Counted from the first letter of the stretch, positions 7,497 to 16,365 are shown. The stretch: 64,000 nt of DNA from Oscillospiraceae bacterium (GCA_022835495.1 BQOK01000001.1:806001-870000); one strand, 5' to 3'. Numbers and translations: made by a program. Notes: generated by a model from the letters alone, not told the origin.

Positions 7497-9040
7497 AGAA
7501 GAAAAAGCTTTTTCAGGACCTGGACCTGTTCTCCATGCTGATCCCGCTGGGGATCGTGAGCGTTCTGTGCGTGCTGTTCATTGCCCTGCCGCAGCGCACC
7601 ACCGCCCTGGTGGACGGCGTGCGCGGCTTTTTGGGCGAGAACCTGGGGGTGTATTACCTGCTGTTCGGCGTGGCAAGCTTGGGGGTATCGCTGTTTTTTG
7701 CGTTTTCCAGGATCGGGCGCATCCGGCTGGGGCAGGCGGAAAAACCGGAATACACGAACTTCCAGTGGGGCGCGATGATTTTTACCAGCACCATGGCGGC
7801 CGACATCCTGTATTATTCGTTCATTGAATGGGCGCTTTATGCCCAGGAGGACCGGGTGGCCCAGCTGGGCTCCATGCAGGACTGGGCATCGACCTACCCG
7901 ATTTTTCACTGGGGGCCGATCCCCTGGAGCTTTTATGTGGTGCTGGCGGTGTGCTTTGCCTTTATGCTGCAGGTGCGCGGGCGGGAAAAGCAAAAATTCA
8001 GCGAAGCCTGCCGGCCGCTGCTGGGCCGCCGGGTGGACGGCGCCTGGGGGCGGGTGATCGACCTGATTGCCGTGTTTGCCCTACTGGCGGGCACCGCCAC
8101 CACCTTTTCGCTGGCCACGCCCCTGCTGGGCCAGGCCATCAGCCATATCACCGGCCTGCCTGCCACGACCTGGCTGACGGTGGCGGTGCTGGTGTTTATT
8201 GCGGTGCTGTACACGGTGGCGGTGCTGTTCTCCTTTAAGGGCATCGTGTTTGCGGCAAAGCTGTGCATCTGGCTGTTCGGGGCGCTGCTGGTATGGTTTT
8301 TGGCGGGCGGCCAGGCGCGCTATATTTTGGAGACCGGCGTGGCGGCGCTGGGCAACCTGGCCCAGAACTTTATCGGGCTGGCCACCTATACCGACCCGCT
8401 GCGCCAGACCGGGTTTGTGCAGAACTGGACCGTGTTCTATTGGGCCTACTGGATGGTGTGGTGCGTGGCGACCCCGTTTTTTATCGGCACCATCAGCAAG
8501 GGGCGGACCATCCGCAATGTGGTGCTGGGGGCGTATTTGAGCGGGCTGGCGGGCACCTACACCTCGTTCATCGTGTTTGGGAATTACGGGCTGGGGCTGC
8601 AGACCCACGGCCGGCTGGACGTTTTGGGGCAGCTGGCGGGGGGCGCCGCGATGCCCCAGGTCATCATTGATATTTTTGGCACCCTGCCCCTGCCCGCGGT
8701 GGCGCTGGTGCTTTTGATCCTTACGATGTGCGCGTTCTATTCCACCACCTTTGACTCGCTGACCATGGTGATCTCGATGTATTCCTGCCGCATGCTGAAG
8801 CCCGGCGCGGTGCCCCCCAAAGGGGTGCGGGCGTTCTGGGCGGTGGTGTTTATCATTTTTCCCATCGGGCTGATCTTTGCCCAAAATTCGCTGAACAGCC
8901 TGCAATCCGTTTCGATCATTGCGGCGCTGCCGATCTCGGTGGTGATGGTGCTGATCGTGGCCGCGTTTTTGAAGGACGTGCGGGCCTACCTGAAGCAGGG
9001 CGGGCGCGAAGAGGGCGGCGGGCCGGGGCAAAGCGGATAA
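7493..9040 (+). CDS. BCCT-family choline/betaine transporter
   Basis: 515 residues, about 12 transmembrane helices. Carries the BCCT signature around NWTVFYWAYWMVW followed by FFIGTISKGRTIR, the Trp-rich substrate cage of choline, betaine and carnitine transporters. GTG start (7493) overlaps the upstream stop as GTGA with GGGAGGAGG before it, so translation is coupled to the choline kinase. Together the two genes give uptake and trapping of choline. Elsewhere LicA is usually paired with the DMT-type LicB permease; BCCT here is a substitution. Exact quaternary amine not proven. Confidence 0.88.
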   Translation: MKKKKLFQDLDLFSMLIPLGIVSVLCVLFIALPQRTTALVDGVRGFLGENLGVYYLLFGVASLGVSLFFAFSRIGRIRLGQAEKPEYTNFQWGAMIFTSTMAADILYYSFIEWALYAQEDRVAQLGSMQDWASTYPIFHWGPIPWSFYVVLAVCFAFMLQVRGREKQKFSEACRPLLGRRVDGAWGRVIDLIAVFALLAGTATTFSLATPLLGQAISHITGLPATTWLTVAVLVFIAVLYTVAVLFSFKGIVFAAKLCIWLFGALLVWFLAGGQARYILETGVAALGNLAQNFIGLATYTDPLRQTGFVQNWTVFYWAYWMVWCVATPFFIGTISKGRTIRNVVLGAYLSGLAGTYTSFIVFGNYGLGLQTHGRLDVLGQLAGGAAMPQVIIDIFGTLPLPAVALVLLILTMCAFYSTTFDSLTMVISMYSCRMLKPGAVPPKGVRAFWAVVFIIFPIGLIFAQNSLNSLQSVSIIAALPISVVMVLIVAAFLKDVRAYLKQGGREEGGGPGQSG

Positions 9041-9092
9041 AGCGCTTTTGCCGGCCGCCGCGAAGGGCGGGGCTGCGGCCCCAAAACCACAC

Positions 9093-9138
9093 AAAAAAGC
9101 CGTGCCGCGGATTTTTCGTTCCGCGGCACGGCTTTTTT
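9093..9138. terminator. Bidirectional terminator between transporter and glpP
   Basis: Long perfect stem AAAAAAGCCGTGCCGCGG / CCGCGGCACGGCTTTTTT with short loop, between convergent genes. Confidence 0.9.
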
Positions 9139-9151
9139 GGTATTCAAGGGT

Positions 9152-9736
9152 TCACAGCTCCCACACGGCGCGGTCGGTGCTGGAAATGGCGGCGGCGCCC
9201 GCTGAGAGGGCGGCGATTACGTCCTCTTTGTCGGCCAGAAGGCCGCTGGCGATCAGCGGCTTTTCCAGCGCCGCGGCAAGCCGGCCGATGAGCTTTGGCA
9301 TGACCCCCGGCAGGATCTCCACAAAATCCGCCCCGCTTTGCACGGCCGTTTTTTGCAGGCTGCGCAGGGCCATGCTGTCCAGCAAAAAGGTGCGGTACAC
9401 GGTGGCGAGGCCCAGCGCGGCCGCCCGGCGCACCAGAGGCGCTTTGGTGCTGACGATCCCGTCCGCCGCGGTGCTGCGGGCCAGGTAGTCCACCGCAGCC
9501 TCGCGGGCCGAAAGGCCGTCCAGCAGGTCGATGTCCACAAAAACAGCTTTGTCGGCCTCTTTTAAGCGGGCCACGATGGCGGGGATGGTGATGACCGAGC
9601 CGTATAAAACGAACACGACCTTTTTGTCGCAGGAAAGGCAGGCAGAAAGGTCGTCGTCGTTTTTGATGGCGATGATGATGGGGGAGCTTTCAAAAGCAGA
9701 TATTATTTCATTTTGCAATTTTGGTATTCCTTTCAT
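9152..9736 (-). CDS. glpP: GlpP-family glycerol-3-phosphate-responsive antiterminator
   Basis: 194 residues, whole-length GlpP/YgcP TIM-barrel domain: DIDLLDGLSARE, the phosphate-grip ILPGVMPKLI and GLLADKEDVIAALSAGAAAISST are recognisable. In Bacillus subtilis GlpP binds glycerol-3-phosphate and prevents termination in glp leaders. Here it is 12 kb from the glp genes and divergent from an operon whose leader holds an intrinsic terminator (9996-10054), so its targets may be broader. Own promoter at 9780-9807. Family certain, RNA targets inferred. Confidence 0.9.
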   Translation of the reverse strand: MKGIPKLQNEIISAFESSPIIIAIKNDDDLSACLSCDKKVVFVLYGSVITIPAIVARLKEADKAVFVDIDLLDGLSAREAAVDYLARSTAADGIVSTKAPLVRRAAALGLATVYRTFLLDSMALRSLQKTAVQSGADFVEILPGVMPKLIGRLAAALEKPLIASGLLADKEDVIAALSAGAAAISSTDRAVWEL

Positions 9737-9779
9737 AGTTGAAACCCGAAAGAGTTTTTTAAAGATTATTTTGCGATTA

Positions 9780-9807
9780 ATTATAACAAAAAATAGAAAA
9801 ATGTAAA
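9780..9807 (-). promoter_or_regulatory. Promoter of glpP
   Basis: On the minus strand TTTACA (9802-9807), 16-base spacer, TATAAT (9780-9785). Confidence 0.65.
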
Positions 9808-9893
9808 GAAAAAGCGAAAAGTAAAAATGTTAATTTTTACACAAATACGCATGTTTCACAAGAAAAAATATGAAACTTATACAATTCTGTCGA

Positions 9894-9919
9894 TTGACAT
9901 CGTGGGGGGGGGGTATAAT
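9894..9919 (+). promoter_or_regulatory. Promoter with G10 tract between -35 and -10
   Basis: TTGACA (9894-9899) and TATAAT (9914-9919) are both consensus but only 14 bases apart, and the spacer contains ten consecutive G (9904-9913). Spacer length would change with slipped-strand errors; three more G would give the optimal 17. Drives the FAD reductase/ABC importer operon. Confidence 0.65.
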
Positions 9920-9939
9920 GAAAAACATAGTTAGCATGG

Positions 9940-9969
9940 TTGAGGCAAAGAAATACATATTTATATAAT
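9940..9969 (+). promoter_or_regulatory. Possible second promoter of the same operon
   Basis: TTGAGG (9940-9945), 18-base spacer, TATAAT (9964-9969). Closer to the leader attenuator than the G10 promoter; could give a constant basal start. Confidence 0.45.
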
Positions 9970-9995
9970 TTTTGACCGAGGGTTCACGGCCAGAC

Positions 9996-10054
9996 TCTGC
10001 CAGAGATAAGAGTGCGCAGGGAAGCGAAGGAATTCAGCTTCCCTGTGCTTTTTT
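9996..10054 (+). ncRNA. Leader attenuator B
   Basis: CTGCCAGAGATAAGAG then stem GCGCAGGGAAGC (10014-10025) with GCTTCCCTGTGC (10037-10048), loop containing AAGGAAT, then T6. Aligns over about 58 bases with element C at 18431-18489, with only scattered differences, several preserving the stem. Lies between the promoters and the first gene of the 10.2-17.4 kb operon. Confidence 0.75.
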
Positions 10055-10168
10055 ATGCCCTGAATTAGGAAAAATAGATGAATTTTTTTCACATAAAATT
10101 TTGAATCTGGAGAAAGGATGAAATGGACCCCCCTGAAACCAAATTTATAAAAGGAGGCGTTAAAAGGC

Positions 10169-11503
10169 GTGGAGGACTCTTATGACGTGTTAGTAATCGG
10201 AGGATGTACGGCGGGACTTTATTTTGCGGAGCGTATGGCAAAGCAGGGCTATCGGGTGTTGGTGGCTGAAAAAGATTCGGAAAATGCCTGGGGCACCCGA
10301 CTGGATATTTTTCACCTGGATATGGATTGCTTTGAAAGATTTGGGGTTCCCCGGCCTGCCGCGGATGACGAGGCATTCGTGCAAAATTTTACCTACAGCG
10401 TATCCCGCTCGGCGCTGGATCGACATCCCAAAAAGCTTCATACCCCGGTTAGTGTGATGCATTTGCCGCAGTATGTTCGGAAATTACGGGCCTGGGCAGA
10501 GCGCCAGGGGGTAAAAATACAGTTTGAAACGAAGTTTCAGGAACTGTTGTTTGATGGGCAAGGACGCATACAGGGCGCGGTGCTGTGTAATAACGGTGAG
10601 CGCTTTGCCGTAAAGGCGCGCTTGGTGGCCGATTGTTCCGGCATTAATGCAGTTGTGCGAACCAGACTGCCTGAAAGTTATGGTGTGGAAACTTTTGCGG
10701 TGGAACCAGCGGATCAATATCATGTGGTGCTGCACTATATAAAGCTAGCTGATCCAGAGCGGGACAGGGTTACACTAAGCACCAGTTGGCCGTACTACAA
10801 AACATGGGCCGCCCCGTCTACCGACCCGGAGGGCGCCATTTTTGGCGTGGGCGCCGGCGGCTCGTTTGAAACAGCGGAAGAAAATTATCAAGGCTTTTTA
10901 AGGATGGTATCCATGCCGCCCCACAGCCTGCACCACATTGAAAAAGGCCTTGTGCCAGCTCATAGGGCGCCTTATTCTTTTGTGGCAGACGGGTTTGTGG
11001 CATTAGGCGACGCGGCCTGTGTTACCAAGCCATGGAATGGCGAAGGGATTACCGCCCACTGGCTTCAGTGCGAGATTGCAGCGCAGGAATTTGGCAGGGC
11101 AATGCAAAATGAAGCCTATCCGACAGCGGAATCAGTGTGGCAGGTAAACACACGCTACATGCAGCAGCAGGGCGCTTATTTTGCGCAGAGGTTTGCAGCG
11201 CAGTCGGGAGCGCTGGACACCACCCCGGAGGAAAATGATTACGAATTTGCCAACAGTATTGTTTTTAAAGGGGACGATGAAACAACCCCTGTGGACATAC
11301 AGGAGAGCCTAAAAAAGGGAATACAGAGCGGGGCGCTTTCGATGGGGGCGGTACAGCGTTTGATGGATGGCTTTATGGCGGGCGAAAAATTATATCAGCA
11401 TTATCTGGCGTTTCCGCGGACCATGGACGGTTTTGACACCTGGGCAAAGCAGACTGACGACCTGTGGCAAAAGGTAGACAGCCTGCGGCAGGCGGCCAGG
11501 TGA
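10169..11503 (+). CDS. FAD-dependent oxidoreductase (geranylgeranyl-reductase/FixC-like)
   Basis: 444 residues. N-terminal Rossmann dinucleotide motif VLVIGGCTAGLYFAERMA, where Cys replaces the usual third Gly, then an acidic strand end; the second FAD motif is near residue 280 (VALGDAACVTKPWNGEGI), the arrangement seen in GGR/FixC/halogenase-type flavoproteins. GTG start with AAGGAGG upstream. Lower GC than the preceding genes. First gene of an operon with a branched-chain-type ABC importer and a DUF2804 protein, so it probably reduces or oxidises the imported organic compound. Substrate unknown. Confidence 0.8.
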   Translation: MEDSYDVLVIGGCTAGLYFAERMAKQGYRVLVAEKDSENAWGTRLDIFHLDMDCFERFGVPRPAADDEAFVQNFTYSVSRSALDRHPKKLHTPVSVMHLPQYVRKLRAWAERQGVKIQFETKFQELLFDGQGRIQGAVLCNNGERFAVKARLVADCSGINAVVRTRLPESYGVETFAVEPADQYHVVLHYIKLADPERDRVTLSTSWPYYKTWAAPSTDPEGAIFGVGAGGSFETAEENYQGFLRMVSMPPHSLHHIEKGLVPAHRAPYSFVADGFVALGDAACVTKPWNGEGITAHWLQCEIAAQEFGRAMQNEAYPTAESVWQVNTRYMQQQGAYFAQRFAAQSGALDTTPEENDYEFANSIVFKGDDETTPVDIQESLKKGIQSGALSMGAVQRLMDGFMAGEKLYQHYLAFPRTMDGFDTWAKQTDDLWQKVDSLRQAAR

Positions 11504-11539
11504 GATAACAAAGAGAAACTTAAACAGGAGGAGAAAGAA

Positions 11540-12802
11540 ATGAAAAAACGAATTGCGATGCTGTTGGCGTTATGTATGGTACTTACGTTTGTAAGCTGCG
11601 GCAGCCAAACGTCTGCACCGGTTTCCGAGGGCGGCGGGCAGAATGGTGCGGCACAGGATCCGGCGGAGCTGCCCCCCTTCAAAATTTCCATGATCACGAC
11701 ACTTACCGGCACAGAAACGTTTGGCGGCGCAGAGTACAAAAATGGCGCAGAGCTGGCAATTCAGCATTTGGGCGGTGAAATCAATGGCCGCAAGATTGAA
11801 ATGCAGGTAGCGGACGGCCCCAATCAGGATGCTACCATTTCTGAATTTGAACGGCTGTATAACGAAGGCGCCAGGGTATTTTTAAGCGGTTATGGCAGTT
11901 TGGCGGACCGCACCTTTGCCACCATGTGCGACAGCATGGAAGTGTTGTATATGAGCCTTTGCTGGGACTATGACCTGATTCAGGGCCCCAGTGAGTATTT
12001 CTTCCGCACCGGCGCCCGGGTGGACGGCTTCTCGGGCGGCACGTTGGATCAATGTGTGGGCATTGGTGAAACCTACCTGGGAAAATCGGCCGAGGAACTG
12101 AAAATTGCCGTGGTGACCAGCACATCGGTGGAAGCTATTGCAACCCCGTTTATCAATCGAGCGGAGGAATTGGGAGTTCAGATCGTTTTAAAAGAATCTT
12201 ATCCCATTGACACAAAGGACTTTGTGCCTATTATTACGAAGCTGCAAAATACGGAATACGATATTTTGGTCCCGTTCCAGCTGCCCATTGACGGCACTCC
12301 TTTCCAAAAAAAGATGTATGAGATGGGGTATCACCCCCCTGTGACGGTTGGCGCAGGCATTTATTATGATACGCCTGTGTTTGCCGACCTGGGAAATGAA
12401 ATAACAAATGGGGTGCTTACACAATCGTATGTAACTTCTGCCATTCCTGATGATATGGCAAAGGGCATTAAAGAGTTCCGTGAAGACTATACGGAGATCT
12501 ACGGCTGGACGCCGCTGGCTCATGCGCTGCAGGCTTATGGAGGCGTGATGCTGTATGCCAAGGTGTTGGAGAAGGTAGATCCTGCTCAATGGGAGGATAC
12601 CGCCTTGCTGGCACAGACCTTAAAAGAGATGGACCTGGATTATGGCGAGTTACCCTGGTATTGGGGTGTGAAGTTTGACGAGTTGAATAACAACATCCGC
12701 GCGGACAAGTTCCAGATCAACCAGTGGGTCGACGGCGAGCTGTACTGCGTGTTCCCGGAAGAATTGCAGACCAGTACGCCGAAAATTCCCTGGACCGAGT
12801 AA
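11540..12802 (+). CDS. Branched-chain-type ABC transporter substrate-binding lipoprotein
   Basis: 420 residues. Signal peptide ends in the lipobox VSC (Cys at about residue 20), followed by a low-complexity linker. The mature part is a type I periplasmic-binding fold of the LivK/amide-binding class (GAELAIQHLGGEINGRKIE, later IVVLKESYP-type strand). Membrane-anchored receptor for the permeases LivH/LivM-like encoded next. An intergenic hairpin after the gene fits the usual excess of receptor transcript. The ligand may be an amino acid, amide or small carboxylic/aromatic compound; not resolvable. Confidence 0.9.
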   Translation: MKKRIAMLLALCMVLTFVSCGSQTSAPVSEGGGQNGAAQDPAELPPFKISMITTLTGTETFGGAEYKNGAELAIQHLGGEINGRKIEMQVADGPNQDATISEFERLYNEGARVFLSGYGSLADRTFATMCDSMEVLYMSLCWDYDLIQGPSEYFFRTGARVDGFSGGTLDQCVGIGETYLGKSAEELKIAVVTSTSVEAIATPFINRAEELGVQIVLKESYPIDTKDFVPIITKLQNTEYDILVPFQLPIDGTPFQKKMYEMGYHPPVTVGAGIYYDTPVFADLGNEITNGVLTQSYVTSAIPDDMAKGIKEFREDYTEIYGWTPLAHALQAYGGVMLYAKVLEKVDPAQWEDTALLAQTLKEMDLDYGELPWYWGVKFDELNNNIRADKFQINQWVDGELYCVFPEELQTSTPKIPWTE

Positions 12803-12823
12803 TTTTTGCGCTTTCTGCTTGAG

Positions 12824-12853
12824 GGGGCGGCCGCAGATAAACGCGGCCGCCCC
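12824..12853 (+). promoter_or_regulatory. Intercistronic hairpin after the receptor gene
   Basis: Perfect 11-bp arms GGGGCGGCCGC and GCGGCCGCCCC, 8-base loop, no T-run. Typical RNA-stabilising or partial-termination element giving more receptor than permease. Confidence 0.6.
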
Positions 12854-12930
12854 GTAAGTGGAATTACAGATTGACAAACTTTGCCGGTGCAGCGTTGGCT
12901 GTTTTCCGGCACCTTTTGGAGGAGAAGTTC

Positions 12931-13806
12931 ATGACCGCATCGGCTTATATTGCCGTTATCCTAAACGGTATTCTGGTGGGCGGCGTATACGGTTTGTTTT
13001 CCAGTGCGTTTACCTTTCAGTCGGGGGCATTGAAATTTGCCAACTTTTCGTACGGCGCCTGCCTGATGGTTTCGATGTATCTTACATATGCATCCACCCA
13101 GGAGTGGGGGTTCCCGGTTCCTGTGGCAGTGATATTTGTGCTGCTGTGCAATGTCCTTATGGGGTTTGTACTGCGGAAGACGGTGCTTCGCAGCAATAAT
13201 TTCGGTACGCAGATCCTGTGCACCATGGGCGTTTCGATGATCCTTGTTAATGTTGTTACATTTTTCTTTACCAGTTACCCCCGCGATCTTGCCATTTTTG
13301 AACACCGCATTCAAATTACCGACCGCATCAGCCTGGGCTCCATTCAGCTTGTATGCTTTGTTCTGGCGGGGGTTGTGCTGCTGGGGTTCCACGTTTTCCT
13401 TAACCGCACCTGGCCGGGCAAGGCGATCCGTGCGGTGGTACAAAACAGTGACATTGCAGCTACGATGGGAATTAATACCCGCCGCACAATGGATATGGCT
13501 TTTTCGCTGAGTTATATGTTGATCGGCGTTTCCGGCATGATGCTTATGGTTATGAACTCCGCACGGCCGGACATAGGGAATTATTTCCAAACATTGGCTT
13601 TTATTATTTGTGTGTCCGCAGGAATTGGCAACATGGGGGGAGCGTTCTTTTCCGGTATTTTTGTAGGGGTACTCAGTGCGCTTATCACCACCGTGCTGGG
13701 GGCACAGTTTCCTGATCCTCTTTTATTTGGTCTGTTTGTAGTGCTGCTTTTGATCCGCCCGTATGGGATTTTCAGCAGCAGAAAAAAAGTGGCGTCCAGT
13801 ATTTAA
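12931..13806 (+). CDS. ABC transporter permease, LivH-like
   Basis: 291 residues, about 8 transmembrane helices. Start ATG 12931 follows TTTGGAGGAG; an in-frame ATG 60 bases upstream lacks a ribosome site. Contains the LivH-type repeat GILVGGVYGLFS and the cytoplasmic EAA-like loop GKAIRAVVQNSDIAATMGINTRR that contacts the ATPase, and SAGIGNMGGAFFSGIFVGV near the end. Partner of the LivM-like permease 17 bases downstream. Confidence 0.9.
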   Translation: MTASAYIAVILNGILVGGVYGLFSSAFTFQSGALKFANFSYGACLMVSMYLTYASTQEWGFPVPVAVIFVLLCNVLMGFVLRKTVLRSNNFGTQILCTMGVSMILVNVVTFFFTSYPRDLAIFEHRIQITDRISLGSIQLVCFVLAGVVLLGFHVFLNRTWPGKAIRAVVQNSDIAATMGINTRRTMDMAFSLSYMLIGVSGMMLMVMNSARPDIGNYFQTLAFIICVSAGIGNMGGAFFSGIFVGVLSALITTVLGAQFPDPLLFGLFVVLLLIRPYGIFSSRKKVASSI

Positions 13807-13823
13807 CGAGGAGAACATAAGTT

Positions 13824-14825
13824 ATGGTTGAAAAAATTAAGGGAATGATGGCGACAAGAGGCAAAGCAAAAGTTCTGGGCACAGGGCTTTTGATGCTGAT
13901 GGCAGCTGTGCTTATTGTGTGTGTTCCCTTTTCAGGCGACCGGCGCCTTATGAATATCGGCCTGATGGCCCTGATGTATATTGCCTTGGGCCAATCGTGG
14001 AATATTGGCGCAATGGCGGGCTTGTTTTCAGTGTCCCACTCGGTATTTTTCGGCTTAGGGGTATATGGAATAAGCATCATGCTAAACCGCTTTAGCGGAA
14101 ATGTGGTTACCGGTGTTTTAATGGGATTGGCTGCCAATGTTTTGGTGGCAACCCTGGTGGGGGTAATTGCTTCCAAACTATCAGACCTTTACTTTATTAT
14201 GGCGCTGATCGGCTTGTCGCAGACCATTTATACGTTAGCGCTGCAATGGTCTTCCCTTACCGGCGGATCTTCGGGGATCTCGCTTCCCCGCGAATATTTA
14301 CTGCCGAAGCCCGCGCTTTATTGTATCGCGCTGGGCCTGGCGGCACTGTCGATGATTTTTTATGTTTTTTTACGGCGCAGCCGGCTTGGAACAAGCTTTA
14401 TTACCACACGGGAAAACCCCCAGTTGGCCAGCGCGCTGGGGTCCAATATCGGCGGCTGGCGCATTGTGGCTACAATTCTCAGCGCGGTAATTGCCTCCCT
14501 CTGCGGCGCTTTTTATGCATTTCATCTGATGAGCAACAACGCCACTGTGTTTTCAGGCGATTATTCGCTCAAGATTATGATGGTAGCGATTGTGGGGGGA
14601 ATTGGAAGTGTGTGGGGGCCTTGCCTTGGGGTTACCATGATTGTTCTGGACGAATTTGTGCGTGGAGCAATGCCCAGTAAGTTCGCGCCTTTCTCGGTAA
14701 TTATTTATGCACTGGTGTTGATTGTTGTGGCATTGGTACGTCCAGGGGGCCTTGTTTCTTTCTTTACGGGCGGAAAAAACAAAAATGTGCTGGCAAGCGC
14801 GACCAACGCATCGGCCGCTAAATAG
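13824..14825 (+). CDS. ABC transporter permease, LivM-like
   Basis: 333 residues with about 9-10 hydrophobic segments; preceded by CGAGGAG. LivM signatures: MYIALGQSWNIGAMAGLFSVSHSVFFGLG early, and the ATPase-contact loop RSRLGTSFITTRENPQLASALGSNIGGWR. Ends with the conserved GGIGSVWGPCLG and VRPGGL segments. Forms the heterodimeric channel with the preceding permease. Confidence 0.9.
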   Translation: MVEKIKGMMATRGKAKVLGTGLLMLMAAVLIVCVPFSGDRRLMNIGLMALMYIALGQSWNIGAMAGLFSVSHSVFFGLGVYGISIMLNRFSGNVVTGVLMGLAANVLVATLVGVIASKLSDLYFIMALIGLSQTIYTLALQWSSLTGGSSGISLPREYLLPKPALYCIALGLAALSMIFYVFLRRSRLGTSFITTRENPQLASALGSNIGGWRIVATILSAVIASLCGAFYAFHLMSNNATVFSGDYSLKIMMVAIVGGIGSVWGPCLGVTMIVLDEFVRGAMPSKFAPFSVIIYALVLIVVALVRPGGLVSFFTGGKNKNVLASATNASAAK

Positions 14826-14844
14826 GAGAAAGGAGCTTTGCAAC

Positions 14845-15585
14845 ATGTTGCTGAAGGTTGATAACGCAACCAAACGCTTTGGCGGGCTGGTGGCAAACGA
14901 CCATTTGAACATTGAGATTGAAAAGGGCAGTATTGTGGGTTTGATTGGCCCGAACGGCGCGGGAAAATCGACAATTTTCAAATCCATTTGCGGTTTTAAC
15001 CGCATTGATGAGGGAAATATTTTTTTCAATGATCAGCGGATCACCCATAAGGAAACATATAAAATTGCACGATTGGGGATAGCCTGCACGTTCCAGCAAG
15101 CCCAGCTGTTTGCCAATATCACATTGGAAGAGTCGGTATTGATGGGGGCATATTGCCACCAGCACAGCAAGAAAAAAGCGCTGGAAATTGCGCGCGAAAA
15201 GATTGCTTTTGTTGGCCTTGCAGGACATGAAAACCAGCAGGTCAGCCGTTTGAATATGTTTGAACGCAAACGGGCCGAGCTTGCCGCCGCGTTGGCTACA
15301 CAGCCGGAACTGCTTTTGCTGGATGAGCTGTTTGCAGGCCTGGTACCCACTGAGGTGGAAGAAATGCGTTTGCTGGTCAAACGGGTCAATGAAGAGTTGG
15401 GCGTGACGCTGTTTATTGTGGAGCATGTGCTGCGTGTGATCATGAGCCTGTGTACAAAAATTTATGTATTGGAATACGGCAAGATGATCGCGGCAGGCAC
15501 GCCGAACGAGATCACCTCCAACCCGGAAGTGATAAAAGCGTATTTGGGGGAGGACTATGATGGTACTTCAGATAAGCGATCTTGA
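14845..15585 (+). CDS. ABC transporter ATP-binding protein, LivG-like
   Basis: 246 residues. ATG 14845 follows GGAGAAAGGAG. Walker A GPNGAGKST, Q-loop FQQAQLF, a degenerate signature region (VSRLNMFERKRAELAAALA; the usual LSYG/LSGG is replaced by LNMF), Walker B LLLDELFAGL with Leu-Leu-Leu-Asp-Glu, and H-loop EHVLRV. The altered signature motif (Asn-Met-Phe) is also common in LivG, where LSYG or LPYG variants occur, but this version is further from consensus. Overlaps the next ATPase gene. Confidence 0.9.
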   Translation: MLLKVDNATKRFGGLVANDHLNIEIEKGSIVGLIGPNGAGKSTIFKSICGFNRIDEGNIFFNDQRITHKETYKIARLGIACTFQQAQLFANITLEESVLMGAYCHQHSKKKALEIAREKIAFVGLAGHENQQVSRLNMFERKRAELAAALATQPELLLLDELFAGLVPTEVEEMRLLVKRVNEELGVTLFIVEHVLRVIMSLCTKIYVLEYGKMIAAGTPNEITSNPEVIKAYLGEDYDGTSDKRS

Positions 15586-16270
15586 CGTTGTTTTAGGCGG
15601 GTTCCACATTTTAGATCATGTGAACCTGCATGTGGATGAAGGGGAACTTGTGGTTGTGGTGGGGGCAAACGGCGCGGGTAAATCCACCCTGCTGCGCACC
15701 GTGAGCGGCCTGAACAAAGCAAGCAACGGCAGAATAGAGTTTATGGGCAAAAATCTGGTAAATCAACAACCCCATCTCATTGCACAACAGGCACTTTGCA
15801 TGGTGCCTGAAGGCCGTCAACTTTTTCCGGAGATGACGGCGCGGGAAAACCTGTTGCTGGGAGCTTATCATTATCACAGGGATCAAAAGCGGGTGCAGCG
15901 CAATCTGGAGCGGGTGTTTGAACTGTTTCCCGTGGTTGAAAAAAATCAAAACCGGATTGCCAGCACATTTTCAGGCGGTGAACAGCAGATGATCAGCATT
16001 GGGCGGGGCCTGATGAGCGAGCCAAAGCTGATGATGATTGACGAACTCTCCCTGGGCCTGGCGCCTCTCGTAATTGAGCAGCTCTTTAAAACGATCAAGC
16101 AGCTGAACACCATCGGCATTAGTATTTTGCTGATTGAACAAAACGCAAGGCAAGCGCTGAAAATTGCGGACAGAGCCTATGTGCTGGAAAATGGCAGGAT
16201 CATGCTGGAAGGAACCGGAGAAGAGATGCTGAACAACGAGCAGGTGAAACAGGCCTACCTGGGGCTTTAA
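15560..16270 (+). CDS. ABC transporter ATP-binding protein, LivF-like
   Basis: 236 residues. Two in-frame ATGs (15557, 15560); the second is better spaced from GGGGGAGG, which lies in the 3' end of the LivG-like gene (26-base overlap). Walker A GANGAGKST, signature TFSGGEQQM, Walker B LMMIDELSLGLAP, H-loop EQNAR. Canonical LivF features including VPEGRQLFPEMTARENL. Completes a five-component importer. Confidence 0.92.
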   Translation: MVLQISDLDVVLGGFHILDHVNLHVDEGELVVVVGANGAGKSTLLRTVSGLNKASNGRIEFMGKNLVNQQPHLIAQQALCMVPEGRQLFPEMTARENLLLGAYHYHRDQKRVQRNLERVFELFPVVEKNQNRIASTFSGGEQQMISIGRGLMSEPKLMMIDELSLGLAPLVIEQLFKTIKQLNTIGISILLIEQNARQALKIADRAYVLENGRIMLEGTGEEMLNNEQVKQAYLGL

Positions 16271-16365
16271 CCGCTTGGCAAGGAGAGGCGGCAGCGGTTG
16301 AATGGGCGAAAAATCAATGCCGCTGGAAATCTGCTGGTTGTGAAATGAAGAAAGGTGGGGGCATT

